Below are positions 24,184-32,671 of a DNA stretch of 64,000 bases, in pieces. The DNA is taken from NCBI RefSeq assembly GCF_024806495.1, contig NZ_JANUFF010000005.1, positions 269,147-333,146 on the forward strand, read 5' to 3'. The notes beneath the pieces were generated by a model. It was not told the DNA's origin, did not search any database, and was given only the letters and a program-made list of their open reading frames with translations. Made by a program: the position numbers and the translations under genes. Source of the DNA: Chryseobacterium sp. JUb7. GTDB taxonomy: Bacteria > Bacteroidota > Bacteroidia > Flavobacteriales > Weeksellaceae. Within the stretch, counting starts at the first letter, position 1, and the number at the start of each line of letters is the position of its first letter.

Positions 24184-25407
24184 TTAATGTTCGTGCTCTC
24201 CTGAATTGGTCAGTTTTGCGTTAATAAAAAATGCTCCTTTTGCGGCAATTTTCGCTCCTTCCGGAATAAACTTCACTGGTGTAATGGCCGTGTACCCCAT
24301 TTCTGAAGTTCCTTTTACCACTTCCACTCTCTCAAAGTTAACGGTTTTTCCGTTGTGCTTTTCCTGAGATTTTTCATCTTTATGCTCTTCCGTTTTTTGA
24401 GCGGTAACAAGAAAAATATAATCTTTTCCGTCTGAGCTGGTGATGGCCGTATTCGGAACTGCAGGCATTAGTTTATTATTTAAACTCACAACAGCCGTGG
24501 CATTCATTCCGTCGATTAAGCCGCTTTTGTTTCCTTTTACCTTACAGTGAATCGGAATTGTTTTACTTTGATTTTCAAAAGCCGTTCCGATGCTGTAGAC
24601 CTCAGCGTCATATTCTTCCACAGGGCTATTCGTCAGTGTAAAATGAATTTTCTGTCCTACTTTTATCGATGGTAAATCTTTCTCAAAAACCTGTAAATCG
24701 AGATGTAAAGAACTGTTATCAACAATTTCTGCAACAGGAGATGAAACATCGATATAACTTCCGATTTGCAACAAAATATTACTGATCGTCCCACTGATTG
24801 GTGCGGTTACCACAAGTCCTGATTTTAAATTTGAATTCGAAACACTTCCGGGGCTGATTCCCATCATCTGGATCTGTCTTTGAAGAGAAGCCCTTTTTGT
24901 TCTTAATGTTTTTAATTCTGCTTCTGCATTTTGTAGATTTTTTTTTGCCCCGGCATCATTATCGAAAAGTTCTTTTTGTCTTCTGTATTCCTGTTCGGCA
25001 AAAGTTATCCGGCTTCCTGTCGTCAGATAATCTTCCTGCAACTGAATAAACTCCGGATTGGCAATTGTCGCAATCACCTGACCTTTTTTTACATAATCTC
25101 CAACCTGCACATTTAATGTTTTGATAACCCCGCCATACAGAGAAGTAGCATTTGCTTTATTGTTATTGGGTACACTCAGCGCTCCGTTGGCTTTGATAAT
25201 GGCTGTCAGTTCCTTCATTTCAATTTGTCCGAGTGTTACCCCTACAGTGTTCATCTGCTCTTCTGTCAATGAAGCAATGGTCTCATTTTCATTTTCGGAA
25301 TGTTCTTCAGTTTTCTCCTTTGTTTCTTCCGCCTTTTCATTTTTATTACAACTAAAAAGAACAATTGACAAAAGAATAAGGATGATGATATTTAATTTTA
25401 ACTTCAT
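24184..25407 (-). CDS. CzcB-type periplasmic adaptor (membrane fusion) lipoprotein
   Basis: This 407-residue lipoprotein (lipobox SIVLFSC) has the RND adaptor order: a Glu/His-rich linker, a barrel-sandwich (VQVGDYVKKGQVIATI) split by a long helical hairpin (about residues 120-180), then beta-barrel and membrane-proximal domains. It ends SGEHEH. A His/Glu/Lys-rich insertion near residues 340-355 (TEEHKDEKSQEKHNGK) may bind metal. It lies one base after the CzcA-TolC fusion gene and 12 bases before fur, so it is in the same operon. It would join the inner-membrane pump to the outer-membrane channel for metal efflux. Confidence 0.92.
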   Translation of the reverse strand: MKLKLNIIILILLSIVLFSCNKNEKAEETKEKTEEHSENENETIASLTEEQMNTVGVTLGQIEMKELTAIIKANGALSVPNNNKANATSLYGGVIKTLNVQVGDYVKKGQVIATIANPEFIQLQEDYLTTGSRITFAEQEYRRQKELFDNDAGAKKNLQNAEAELKTLRTKRASLQRQIQMMGISPGSVSNSNLKSGLVVTAPISGTISNILLQIGSYIDVSSPVAEIVDNSSLHLDLQVFEKDLPSIKVGQKIHFTLTNSPVEEYDAEVYSIGTAFENQSKTIPIHCKVKGNKSGLIDGMNATAVVSLNNKLMPAVPNTAITSSDGKDYIFLVTAQKTEEHKDEKSQEKHNGKTVNFERVEVVKGTSEMGYTAITPVKFIPEGAKIAAKGAFFINAKLTNSGEHEH

Positions 25408-25408
25408 T

Positions 25409-28400
25409 TTATTGATTAATTAAAGAGTTGATGTTAATAACAGTCTGGTTTACCTGTTGAATGGATTGCAGATATTTAAGCTCAATATCTGTAGCGGTCT
25501 GTAAGGCAAAAAGATATTCTACATAAGAAATCTCACCCGTTTTATAGCCTAACTGAGCGGCTTGGACGATTTTTTTTGCATTAGGAACCGCCTGATTCAG
25601 ATAATATTGATATTGCTGAACATCCTGCTGATACTGATTCAACGAATTTCTTAGTTGAGCATCCAGCTGTTGCTGCTGAGATTTTGCATTGCTTTCTTCC
25701 ATTTGTTTTTGCAGCTCCAGAGATTTAATTCTGGCTTTTGTCGCTCCAAAAGTCAGGGGAATCGCAACTCCAACGCTTACCGAATTGAATCTGTTTCCGG
25801 CACCGTAAAACTTTTCCTGGCCATTCAGAGTGTGAAAACCTATCAAAGACTGATTGGTATAGCCTATGCTAAAATCAGGTAATCCCTGCGCTTTTTCAAC
25901 ATTTTTATTTTTTTCCAGCACTTCCATGTTTTGCTTAAAAATCTGAATAGACGGATGATTGGCAACTGTTGTACTGTCCAGAAGATATTCTGCTTTTAAA
26001 GGCTCATAATGCTGAGAATAGGGAACTGAAAAGTCTTCGTCAGTATTTAGTAAAACCTTTAAGTTTTTATTCGCATTATTCAAATACACTTTATTTTGCT
26101 GAAGCAGTAAAATGATTTCCCCTTTCTGAGTTTCTGCTGTATTAATTTCAATTTTTTTGATATCTCCAGCTTTAAATCTTACTGTTGCTATTCTTATAAA
26201 ATCACCATACAAACTGTCCAGATATTGAAGTTTGGTTTGATTATACTGCAGATATTCAATCTGATAAAAGTAACTTCGAACCTGCTTTATCAATTCATTT
26301 TCGGTGACTTGTCTTTCCAGTTTTTTGCTTTTAATTTCTGACTGAATCAGTTCTTTTCTGGCTTTAAACAGAGTCGGAAACGGAATACTTTGAGAAATTG
26401 CAAACGACTGGTCGAATTTCGGACTGTTGTATTGCCCCAACTGCGCGCTGAAATCTAATTTCGGGAGTTCTTTTGCTGTAGGCTTTAATGCTTCCGAAGA
26501 TTGAATACTCAAGTCTTTTGACCTGATAGACGGATTATTTTTCTGCATCAGCTCTATCGCCTCATTCAAAGAAATCTCTCTCAAATTTTGGGCTTTAATG
26601 TTTGGGCTCGCCCATAAAAAACCTATCAGAATGATAACCGTTAAAGGCTTTCTGAAGATTTTATTTTTAAGATTAATTTTAGAATTAAAAATAATATATA
26701 ACATCGGCAATACAAATAACGTGAGGAAAGTTGCTGAGATCAAACCTCCGATAACGACTGTTGCCAAAGGCTTCTGAACCTCAGCACCCGCACTTGTGCT
26801 CACCGCCATCGGTAAAAATCCGAACGATGCTACCGTGGCCGTCATTAAAACAGGTCGGAGCCTCGCTTTTGTTCCTTCAATAACCCTTTTGGACACACCG
26901 GAAATTCCGTCTTTTTCCAATTGATTGAAAGTTCCAATGAGTACAATTCCGTTCAGAACGGCCACCCCAAATAAGGCTATGAATCCGATTCCTGCACTGA
27001 TACTGAAAGGCATCCCTCTTAACAAAAGTGCAAAAACACCTCCAATGGCACTCATCGGAATGGCTGTAAATATTAACAGCGCCTGCTTAAACGAGCGGAA
27101 TGTAAAATACAATAACATAAAAATCAGTAAAAGTGAAATGGGAACTGCTATCATCAATCGCTGACTGGCTTCTTTTAAATTTTCAAACTGTCCGCCATAA
27201 GTAAAATAATATCCGGATGGAAGTTTTACTTCTTTTTCTAATTTTTGCTGAATATCTTTCACTACACTTTCCACATCTTTTCCTTTCACATTAAAACCAA
27301 TAACAATTCTCCGTTTTCCGGCTTCACGACTGATTTGAGCCGGTCCCAGTTTATATTCAATATTGGCAACCTGTGATAATGGAACCTGAGTTCCGGTATT
27401 TGTGGGAACCATTAAATTACTGACATCTTCAATATCCGTTCGATACAAACTATCCAGTCTCACGACCAGATCAAAACGTCTTTCATTTTCGAAAATCTGT
27501 CCGGCAGTTTTTCCGGCAAATGCAGTACTCAATACATCATTGACGTCTTCTACATTTAAACCATAATTGGCAATTCTCGTGCGGTCATACGTTACATTAA
27601 TCTGCGGCAAACCTCCTACCCTTTCAACCTGCGGAGAAGTAGCTCCCTCAACATTCTGAATCACTCTGCTCACTTTATCGGCATAAACAGAGAGAGAATC
27701 CATATTTTCACCAAATATTTTCACAGCAACATCTTGCCTAATTCCGGTCATCAATTCATTAAAACGCATCTGAATCGGCTGATTGGCTTCAAAGAAAACT
27801 CCGGGAATCAATTCCAGTTTTTCAGTAATTTCTTCTGCCAATTCCGTGTATGATTTTTTTGATTTCCATTCTTTCTGTGGCTTTAAAACAATGATTAAAT
27901 CGGTAGCTTCCGGTGGCATCGGGTCTGTGGGAACTTCTGCTGAACCGGTTTTTCCAACGACCATTTTCACCTCATCAAACTGCCTGATAATTCTGGACGC
28001 CTGCATTGAAGTTTCAATACTCTGACTTAAAGAACTTCCCTGTGGTAAAATACAGTGAAATGCAAAATCACCTTCCTGCAACTGAGGAATAAACTCACCG
28101 CCCATTCTACTGAAAATTAATGCTGATATGGAAAATAAAACGACTGTAACAGTAACAATACTATATTTAATCTTAATTGCTTTCTGCAGTAAAGGCTGAT
28201 ATATTTTTTGCAGCCAGTTCATCATTTTATCGGAAAAATTTTCTTTATGTGATATTTTTTTCGAAAGAAAAAGCGCACACATCATCGGAATGTAAGTCAG
28301 AGAAAGAATCAAAGCTCCGAGAATTGCAAATCCTACTGTTTTAGCCATTGGAGAAAACATTTTCCCTTCAATTCCGGCTAGTGTAAGAATCGGAATGTAT

Positions 28401-29773
28401 ACAATTAAAATAATAATTTCCCCGAATGCCGCACTCCCGCGAATTTTTGAGGCAGATAAAAAAACTTCTTCATCCATTTCGCTCTGCGTGAGTTTCTGCA
28501 TGGATTTTCTTAAGCCTAAGTGATGCAAAGTGGCTTCAACAATAATAACGGCTCCGTCGACAATTAATCCAAAATCAATCGCTCCCAAACTCATTAAATT
28601 GGCACTTACGCCAAATACATTCATCATTCCCAACGCAAATAAAAGTGATAATGGAATGGCTGATGCAACGATCAATCCGGCCCTGAAATTTCCGAGAAAC
28701 AACACTAAAACGAAGATGACAATTAATGCTCCTTCCACCAGATTCTTCTCCACTGTTCCAATGGCGCGGTCGACTAAATCCGTTCTGTCTAAAAAAGGCT
28801 CAATAACAATATCCTGAGGAAGCGACTTCTGAATGGTCGGAATTTTTTCTTTTATTCTGTTGACCACATCATTGCTGTTGGCGCCTTTCAGCATCATTAC
28901 AACACCTCCAACCGCATCGGTCTGACCGTTATACGTCATTGCTCCGTATCTCGTTGCATTTCCGAAACGGACATCGGCAACATCTTTAATAAAAATCGGA
29001 ACAGCCCCGGAATTTTTCACCGCAATATTTTTCACATCCTCCAATGAAGTTGCCAGGCCTATTCCACGAATGAAATACGCATTCGGTTTTTTATCAATAT
29101 AAGCGCCTCCGGTATTCTGATTATTTTTTTCAAGAGCCGTAAAGATATCCGAAACACTTACTCCCATTGCTTTTAACTGATTGGGATTAACGGCAACTTC
29201 ATATTGTTTTAATTCACCTCCAAAACTGTTGACCTCAGCGACGCCTTCTGTTCCATATAACTGCCGGGCAACAATCCAGTCCTGCATTGTCCGGAGGTCT
29301 TTTGCATTATACTTCTTCTCACTTCCTTTTTTAGGGTGTAAAATATACTGGTAGACTTCACCTAATCCTGTACTGACAGGTGTCAGCTCAGGAGTTCCGA
29401 TTCCTTTGGGTATATTTTCTTCGGCCTGTTTTAATCTTTCATTGATTAACTGACGGGCAAAATAGACATCTACTTTATCTTTAAAAACAACAGTAATGAC
29501 CGACAATCCGAAACGCGAAATACTTCTGGTCTCTTCAATATCCGGAACATTGGCAATGCTTTGTTCAATTGGAAAAGTCACCAATTGTTCGACTTCCTGT
29601 CCTGCCAAGGTTGGACAAACGGTAATAATCTGCACCTGATTATTGGTGATATCAGGAACGGCATCAATGGGAAGTTTTGTGGCACTCCACACTCCCCAAA
29701 TAATGAGCAGCAAGGTCATTATTCCAATAACAATCTTGTTTTTAATACTGAATTTTATGATTTTATCTAACAA
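25409..29773 (-). CDS. czcA: CzcA-type RND metal efflux pump fused to a TolC-type outer-membrane factor
   Basis: This 1454-residue fusion has residues 1 to about 1035 as a heavy-metal RND pump (start MLDKIIKFSIKNKIVIG). The TM4 signature DFGLIVDGAVIIVE, near residue 400, has Asp/Asp/Glu spacing of the CzcA divalent-cation (Zn/Co/Cd) group, not the CusA Cu/Ag group. Residues from about 1036 form a TolC-like outer-membrane factor with two long helical repeats. At the junction an internal signal-peptide-like segment (VIILIGFLWASPNIKAQ) ends in a plausible cleavage site, so the two parts may separate after synthesis. CzcB follows by one base. Fusions of this kind occur in Bacteroidetes. An operator-bearing promoter lies about 240 bases upstream. 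Confidence 0.92.
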   Translation of the reverse strand: MLDKIIKFSIKNKIVIGIMTLLLIIWGVWSATKLPIDAVPDITNNQVQIITVCPTLAGQEVEQLVTFPIEQSIANVPDIEETRSISRFGLSVITVVFKDKVDVYFARQLINERLKQAEENIPKGIGTPELTPVSTGLGEVYQYILHPKKGSEKKYNAKDLRTMQDWIVARQLYGTEGVAEVNSFGGELKQYEVAVNPNQLKAMGVSVSDIFTALEKNNQNTGGAYIDKKPNAYFIRGIGLATSLEDVKNIAVKNSGAVPIFIKDVADVRFGNATRYGAMTYNGQTDAVGGVVMMLKGANSNDVVNRIKEKIPTIQKSLPQDIVIEPFLDRTDLVDRAIGTVEKNLVEGALIVIFVLVLFLGNFRAGLIVASAIPLSLLFALGMMNVFGVSANLMSLGAIDFGLIVDGAVIIVEATLHHLGLRKSMQKLTQSEMDEEVFLSASKIRGSAAFGEIIILIVYIPILTLAGIEGKMFSPMAKTVGFAILGALILSLTYIPMMCALFLSKKISHKENFSDKMMNWLQKIYQPLLQKAIKIKYSIVTVTVVLFSISALIFSRMGGEFIPQLQEGDFAFHCILPQGSSLSQSIETSMQASRIIRQFDEVKMVVGKTGSAEVPTDPMPPEATDLIIVLKPQKEWKSKKSYTELAEEITEKLELIPGVFFEANQPIQMRFNELMTGIRQDVAVKIFGENMDSLSVYADKVSRVIQNVEGATSPQVERVGGLPQINVTYDRTRIANYGLNVEDVNDVLSTAFAGKTAGQIFENERRFDLVVRLDSLYRTDIEDVSNLMVPTNTGTQVPLSQVANIEYKLGPAQISREAGKRRIVIGFNVKGKDVESVVKDIQQKLEKEVKLPSGYYFTYGGQFENLKEASQRLMIAVPISLLLIFMLLYFTFRSFKQALLIFTAIPMSAIGGVFALLLRGMPFSISAGIGFIALFGVAVLNGIVLIGTFNQLEKDGISGVSKRVIEGTKARLRPVLMTATVASFGFLPMAVSTSAGAEVQKPLATVVIGGLISATFLTLFVLPMLYIIFNSKINLKNKIFRKPLTVIILIGFLWASPNIKAQNLREISLNEAIELMQKNNPSIRSKDLSIQSSEALKPTAKELPKLDFSAQLGQYNSPKFDQSFAISQSIPFPTLFKARKELIQSEIKSKKLERQVTENELIKQVRSYFYQIEYLQYNQTKLQYLDSLYGDFIRIATVRFKAGDIKKIEINTAETQKGEIILLLQQNKVYLNNANKNLKVLLNTDEDFSVPYSQHYEPLKAEYLLDSTTVANHPSIQIFKQNMEVLEKNKNVEKAQGLPDFSIGYTNQSLIGFHTLNGQEKFYGAGNRFNSVSVGVAIPLTFGATKARIKSLELQKQMEESNAKSQQQQLDAQLRNSLNQYQQDVQQYQYYLNQAVPNAKKIVQAAQLGYKTGEISYVEYLFALQTATDIELKYLQSIQQVNQTVININSLINQ

Positions 29774-29810
29774 ATTGAGATTTAATTTGTGATTGTCTGT
29801 TTTGATTGTT

Positions 29811-29998
29811 CTTTTTTAACGCAAAGAGTACAGAGATTTTCTTTAACGACTAATCTTGTTTAAGTTCACAAAGGCGTTTCAATTAGCAAAGACAGACAAC
29901 CGGTTAATTTTAATTGAAAAATATTTTACATTTCATCTTATTGAATTAGAATAGATTCCCTCTAAATCTCATTGGTTTTAGAAACCTATGAGGTTTGA
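29811..29998. repeat. Intergenic repeat sequences before czcA
   Basis: Most of the 303-base gap between czcA and the small Cys-rich gene is non-coding repeat-like DNA. It contains TTTTTTAACGCAAAG (29812-29826, also at 15665), TCACAAAGGCGTT near 29873 (similar to 21120) and an imperfect hairpin with a TAG loop (AATCTCATTGGTTT / AAACCTATGAGGTT, about 29965-29997). It forms part of the long czcA leader. No coding potential is visible. Confidence 0.4.
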
Positions 29999-30011
29999 CA
30001 ACGATGAAATG

Positions 30012-30047
30012 CAAAAATATCACGAAGACCTCTGCAACGGTATTGCA
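30012..30047 (-). promoter_or_regulatory. Promoter plus TGCAA-N5-TTGCA operator of the czcA operon
   Basis: On the minus strand the -7 element TATTTTTG (30019-30012) is preceded, after 13 bases, by TGCAACGGTATTGCA (30033-30047). Geometry and half-sites match those before the P1B ATPase. No TTG stands at the usual -33 position in either, so the bound protein could repress by occlusion or activate. Confidence 0.6.
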
Positions 30048-30076
30048 AAGTTTCATGGAATGTTTAAAATCAATAA

Positions 30077-30400
30077 TTAAATCTTAGGCGGCTGCCAGAT
30101 ATGGTCGTAAACCTGATATGCGAAATTATTCTTCTGAAAAAGAATTTTCTTGCAAAAATAAGCCTGAATCTGTTCAGGAATCTTGATTAAAGGCTCCATT
30201 TTAAAAGCTGTCACTGTAATCTGGCAGCAATTACAAACGCACAATGGGGAGCAAATATCTCCTTTGTCTTTGGAGTGAGATTCTTCGATGCTTAGAGCTA
30301 ATTTTGCTTCAGCTGAACCTGATTTTTGGTGCACATCTTCGCATGGCATAACAGATAAAGCCATGAAATAGAATGCCAAAATAAATCTGAAAAGGTTCAT
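30077..30400 (-). CDS. Small exported Cys-rich protein (DUF6660-like)
   Basis: This 107-residue protein has an N-terminal signal (FRFILAFYFMALSVMPC), a charged middle, a cysteine cluster CSPLCVCNCCQ (residues 52-62) and the terminus IWQPPKI. I recognise this arrangement as the small family annotated DUF6660, which commonly lies beside czcA-type operons in Bacteroidetes. It sits upstream of the czcA operon in the same orientation, with its own promoter. The five clustered cysteines suggest metal or thiol chemistry in the periplasm. The C-terminal aromatic-x-Pro-Pro ending recalls that of the CxGKC mini-proteins (IFRPPVF, IFHPPLA). Confidence 0.78.
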   Translation of the reverse strand: MNLFRFILAFYFMALSVMPCEDVHQKSGSAEAKLALSIEESHSKDKGDICSPLCVCNCCQITVTAFKMEPLIKIPEQIQAYFCKKILFQKNNFAYQVYDHIWQPPKI

Positions 30401-30405
30401 TGAGA

Positions 30406-30413
30406 CAAAGGTA
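30406..30413 (-). promoter_or_regulatory. -7 element immediately before the Cys-rich gene
   Basis: TACCTTTG on the minus strand (30413-30406) lies only five bases before the ATG at 30400, so the transcript would be leaderless or nearly so. No clear -33 element is seen. Confidence 0.45.
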
Positions 30414-30477
30414 GAGAAATTTTCTAAATGTAATTTACTTTTAATATTTTTGAAAAAATTCTTTTTTACTTTAGAGT

Positions 30478-31164
30478 ATGAGGTTATCTATTTTATTATT
30501 ATTTCTTTTTAATATCAATTTTGCACAAGACTTGGAAATTAAAATTCCTGATGATTTTAAAGAATTCCCCTTATCTGACAGGGAATTAGGTTCATACAAG
30601 AAAATAAAAATTTGCTATGATATCATTAATCATTCAAATGAATATTATAAAATAATAATAGATTCAACAGGATTCAGCAATGTTGAAAATGAAGCTGTCG
30701 ATGAGCTTTATCTTGGATTGGCCGATTTTAGAATTTATGAAAATGGAATATTAAAAAATAAGCAAACCGGAAATCTACCTTACACTAGAGGAACTAGAAA
30801 ATATCCATTTCCAACAAATAAAGAACTTTTACAATTTAAAAAGAAAAATGAATTGAACTTTAAAGATATTTATGATATCAGAATTTTCCACGAAATAAGC
30901 AAAAGAATAATAACGCTGGCTCCCAAAGAAACTCGATCATTCTGTCTTGATATTACTTTACCTTTCTATAATTCTCCAGCAGATGATGGAGCAACTCTAT
31001 ATTTTGAAGTAGAGAATGACAAAAGATATGATTATCAAATACATTTAAATATTCCAAAACAAATGATCCATCGATTTTCCTCTATTATCGGGGGTTCAAA
31101 AAAATATAAAATATTTACAGGAGAAATTGTTTCTAACAAAGTTCCTTTTATTCTTAAAAGATGA
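30478..31164 (+). CDS. Exported protein of unknown function in an accessory patch
   Basis: This 228-residue protein has a short signal peptide (LSILLLFLFNINFAQ) and a predominantly beta, charged body with no motif I recognise (DDFKEFPLSDRELGSYKK near the N-terminus). Very AT-rich codons (many AAA, ATT and TAT) set it apart from the neighbouring metal operon. It begins a plus-strand series of small exported or broken genes (30.5-32.9 kb). It could be an immunity or lifestyle accessory protein, judged only from the broken toxin-like remnant downstream. No function is proposed. Confidence 0.65.
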   Translation: MRLSILLLFLFNINFAQDLEIKIPDDFKEFPLSDRELGSYKKIKICYDIINHSNEYYKIIIDSTGFSNVENEAVDELYLGLADFRIYENGILKNKQTGNLPYTRGTRKYPFPTNKELLQFKKKNELNFKDIYDIRIFHEISKRIITLAPKETRSFCLDITLPFYNSPADDGATLYFEVENDKRYDYQIHLNIPKQMIHRFSSIIGGSKKYKIFTGEIVSNKVPFILKR

Positions 31165-31184
31165 AAAGTTATCAAATAGGAATA

Positions 31185-31222
31185 AAAATTAAAATAACAA
31201 TTCAAAACTGCAGTAATGAAAA
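31185..31222 (+). repeat. Leader repeat, copy 1 (also at 32634-32670)
   Basis: AAAATTAAAATAA, then AATTCAAAACTGCAGTAATG, recurs almost exactly 1.45 kb downstream, each time ending at an ATGAAAA start-like codon run. Copy 2 begins with ATG (a possible MKIKIRIQTAV peptide) where copy 1 has ATA. Confidence 0.6.
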
Positions 31223-31561
31223 ATATTTCTTCTTTGTAATACTATTTTTTCTCTCATGTGAGAAAAAAAATCAGAAATTAATATTATGAATGAATCATTA
31301 TCTATTTATGACTCTGTAAAAATTGAGCTTTCTTCAGACCCTCTTTACATAATTAATGAAGATGGAACTTATAACAAAAAAGACATTGAAAAAATGTATG
31401 GTATATCATATTGTAATCTCGATAATCCCTTCGTTGGTAGTCCTGTAAAAGCAAAATTTTCATTTCCTATTATCAATCAGATTAATTATACAGGTGAATA
31501 TTATAAACCTGGAGTACCCGTTAGTCATTTAAATATTATACGAAAAGCATATGGTTTATAA
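31216..31561 (+). pseudogene. Frameshifted small lipoprotein gene
   Basis: An ATG at 31216 leads after two lysines into a stop, but shifting one frame at the A5 run gives a good lipoprotein signal (YFFFVILFFLSCEKK). A second shift at the A8 run (31263-31270) then restores the long frame that reads NIMNESLSIYDSVKIELSS to the stop at 31561. Both breaks are equivalent to one missing A in a poly-A run. Without them the product would be a lipoprotein of about 115 residues. It could be a true pseudogene, a phase-variable gene or a sequencing error at homopolymers. The intact part (31286-31561) has no recognised domain. Confidence 0.55.
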
Positions 31562-31931
31562 ATCAATACTGATATTTTTTTGCATGACTTTAGTAAGTTG
31601 TGACAATAGTTCAGATTTAAAGAATCAAATTACAATTACTATAAAGGTTATAGACTCTCAGACAAAGCAACCTAGGATAAATGACACTGTTACAATAAGA
31701 CAAGCAAAATGGGGAATTCCTAGAAGATATGTTGAAATAGGGCAATACTTGACTGATTCTTTAGGGATGGCGACTCTTAAAATCAATAAAATGAATCGTT
31801 ATAGTTTTGAGACAGATGGACCAAATTTCGCATTTGGCTCAGATGAATATGGAGAAGGGGAATTAAAGAATAATCAACAAATTATAATAAATGTGGTTGA
31901 TCCAGACAAGAAACAAATTAAAATCGAATAA
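31551..31931 (+). CDS. Small lipoprotein with transthyretin-like beta fold, unknown function
   Basis: This 126-residue protein has a lipobox (FFCMTLVSC). The beta-rich body looks like a small carboxypeptidase-regulatory/transthyretin-type sandwich (strand-turn pattern around DSQTKQPRINDTVTIRQ and DSLGMATLKINKMNRY). It overlaps the end of the frameshifted lipoprotein gene by 11 bases, so both were probably one transcription unit. No specific function can be given. The fold is only my reading of the strand pattern. Confidence 0.6.
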   Translation: MVYKSILIFFCMTLVSCDNSSDLKNQITITIKVIDSQTKQPRINDTVTIRQAKWGIPRRYVEIGQYLTDSLGMATLKINKMNRYSFETDGPNFAFGSDEYGEGELKNNQQIIINVVDPDKKQIKIE

Positions 31932-32055
31932 ACCTTGCTATATCTTGGATTCTGTTATTGTTGGTGGATTGAACCACGCAATGCATGAAATGAAAATAAA
32001 ATTAAGTTTTGGAAATTATTTAGCTAGCAAAGTATGGTATTGGCCAATAAAATAG
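31930..32055 (+). pseudogene. Fragment resembling the C-terminal end of an Rhs/polymorphic toxin
   Basis: In the frame ending at the TAG at 32053 the DNA reads about 40 codons without a start, including IVGGLNHAMHEM, then LSFGNYLASKVWYWPIK. The GGLNHAMHEM-type motif is typical of the end of the pre-toxin/membrane-like segment of Rhs-type proteins in Flavobacteriia. No Rhs repeats lie upstream, so only a tail remains. Assignment rests on one short motif and is tentative. Confidence 0.4.
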
Positions 32056-32063
32056 ATAATCAA

Positions 32064-32458
32064 ATGAAAAATATATTATTGATATTGTTATTTAGTTACA
32101 TAAATATTTTTGCTCAAACAGGAAAATTTTGTACTCTTTATTTATCACCGTGCAAAAATGAATCAATGTTGGAAGAAGTATATAATTGTGATGGAAAATT
32201 CTTTTTAAAATTTAAATATGGAGAAACAAAAGATGCAGTTGTAGAAAAACAAAATGATGGTTCATATAGAATAATGAATATTGGATATATGATAAACCAA
32301 AAATATTTAGATATTAAGAAATTCCAAAACGAGAAATATTTATTATTGTCAAGAAAGATAGAATAACATTAAGAGTTATTAAAGGTAATAATCAGAAAAA
32401 ATTTTATGATTATTTAAAGTCTAAAAAAACAATACCAAAATATCTATTAGAATCCTAA
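32064..32458 (+). pseudogene. Frameshifted small exported protein gene
   Basis: The ATG at 32064 starts a signal peptide (ILLILLFSYINIFAQ) and a 100-residue frame that stops at 32366. In the next frame the sequence continues as clear coding DNA (DRITLRVIKGNNQKKF, then DYLKSKKTIPKYLLES) to a TAA at 32456-32458. One extra A near 32355 would join them into about 131 residues. The start at 32064 is preferred over 32034 because the latter only adds residues from the toxin-tail overlap. Size, export signal and position right after an Rhs-like tail would suit an immunity protein, which is inference. Confidence 0.5.
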
Positions 32459-32464
32459 ATTACC

Positions 32465-32494
32465 AAATTCTCCCGAAAATATTCGGGGGAATTT
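32465..32494 (+). terminator. Intrinsic terminator after the frameshifted exported gene
   Basis: AAATTCTCCCGAA pairs with TTCGGGGGAATTT (one T-G wobble) and is followed by a T run. Confidence 0.75.
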
Positions 32495-32633
32495 TTTACA
32501 GTGTCTTCTTTCCAAAACTATGAATCCGAACCGTCTCCAAGAAATTGGCAGCAAACAATATTTGGAAATTCACTACATTTAGTTCAGTGCTTCTTTGGCG
32601 TTTAAACAACCCAATAAATTAAATACAACAATG

Positions 32634-32670
32634 AAAATTAAAATAAGAATTCAAACTGCAGTAATGAAAA
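32634..32670 (+). repeat. Leader repeat, copy 2 (also at 31185-31222)
   Basis: Near-identical to copy 1. In this copy an ATG at 32631 opens a 14-codon frame (MKIKIRIQTAVMKK) that stops just before the next small gene. Confidence 0.6.
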
Positions 32671-32671
32671 A

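Noticed and set aside
25409..29773. Considered a CusA-type Cu/Ag pump because copper genes are nearby
   Set aside because: The TM4 Asp/Asp/Glu pattern (DFGLIVDGAVIIVE) belongs to the divalent-cation CzcA group, and the neighbouring ATPase is of Zn/Cd type.
32500..32600. Short open stretch reading SSFQNYESEPSPRNW
   Set aside because: No start codon, about 30 codons, no recognisable motif; not enough to call even a fragment.
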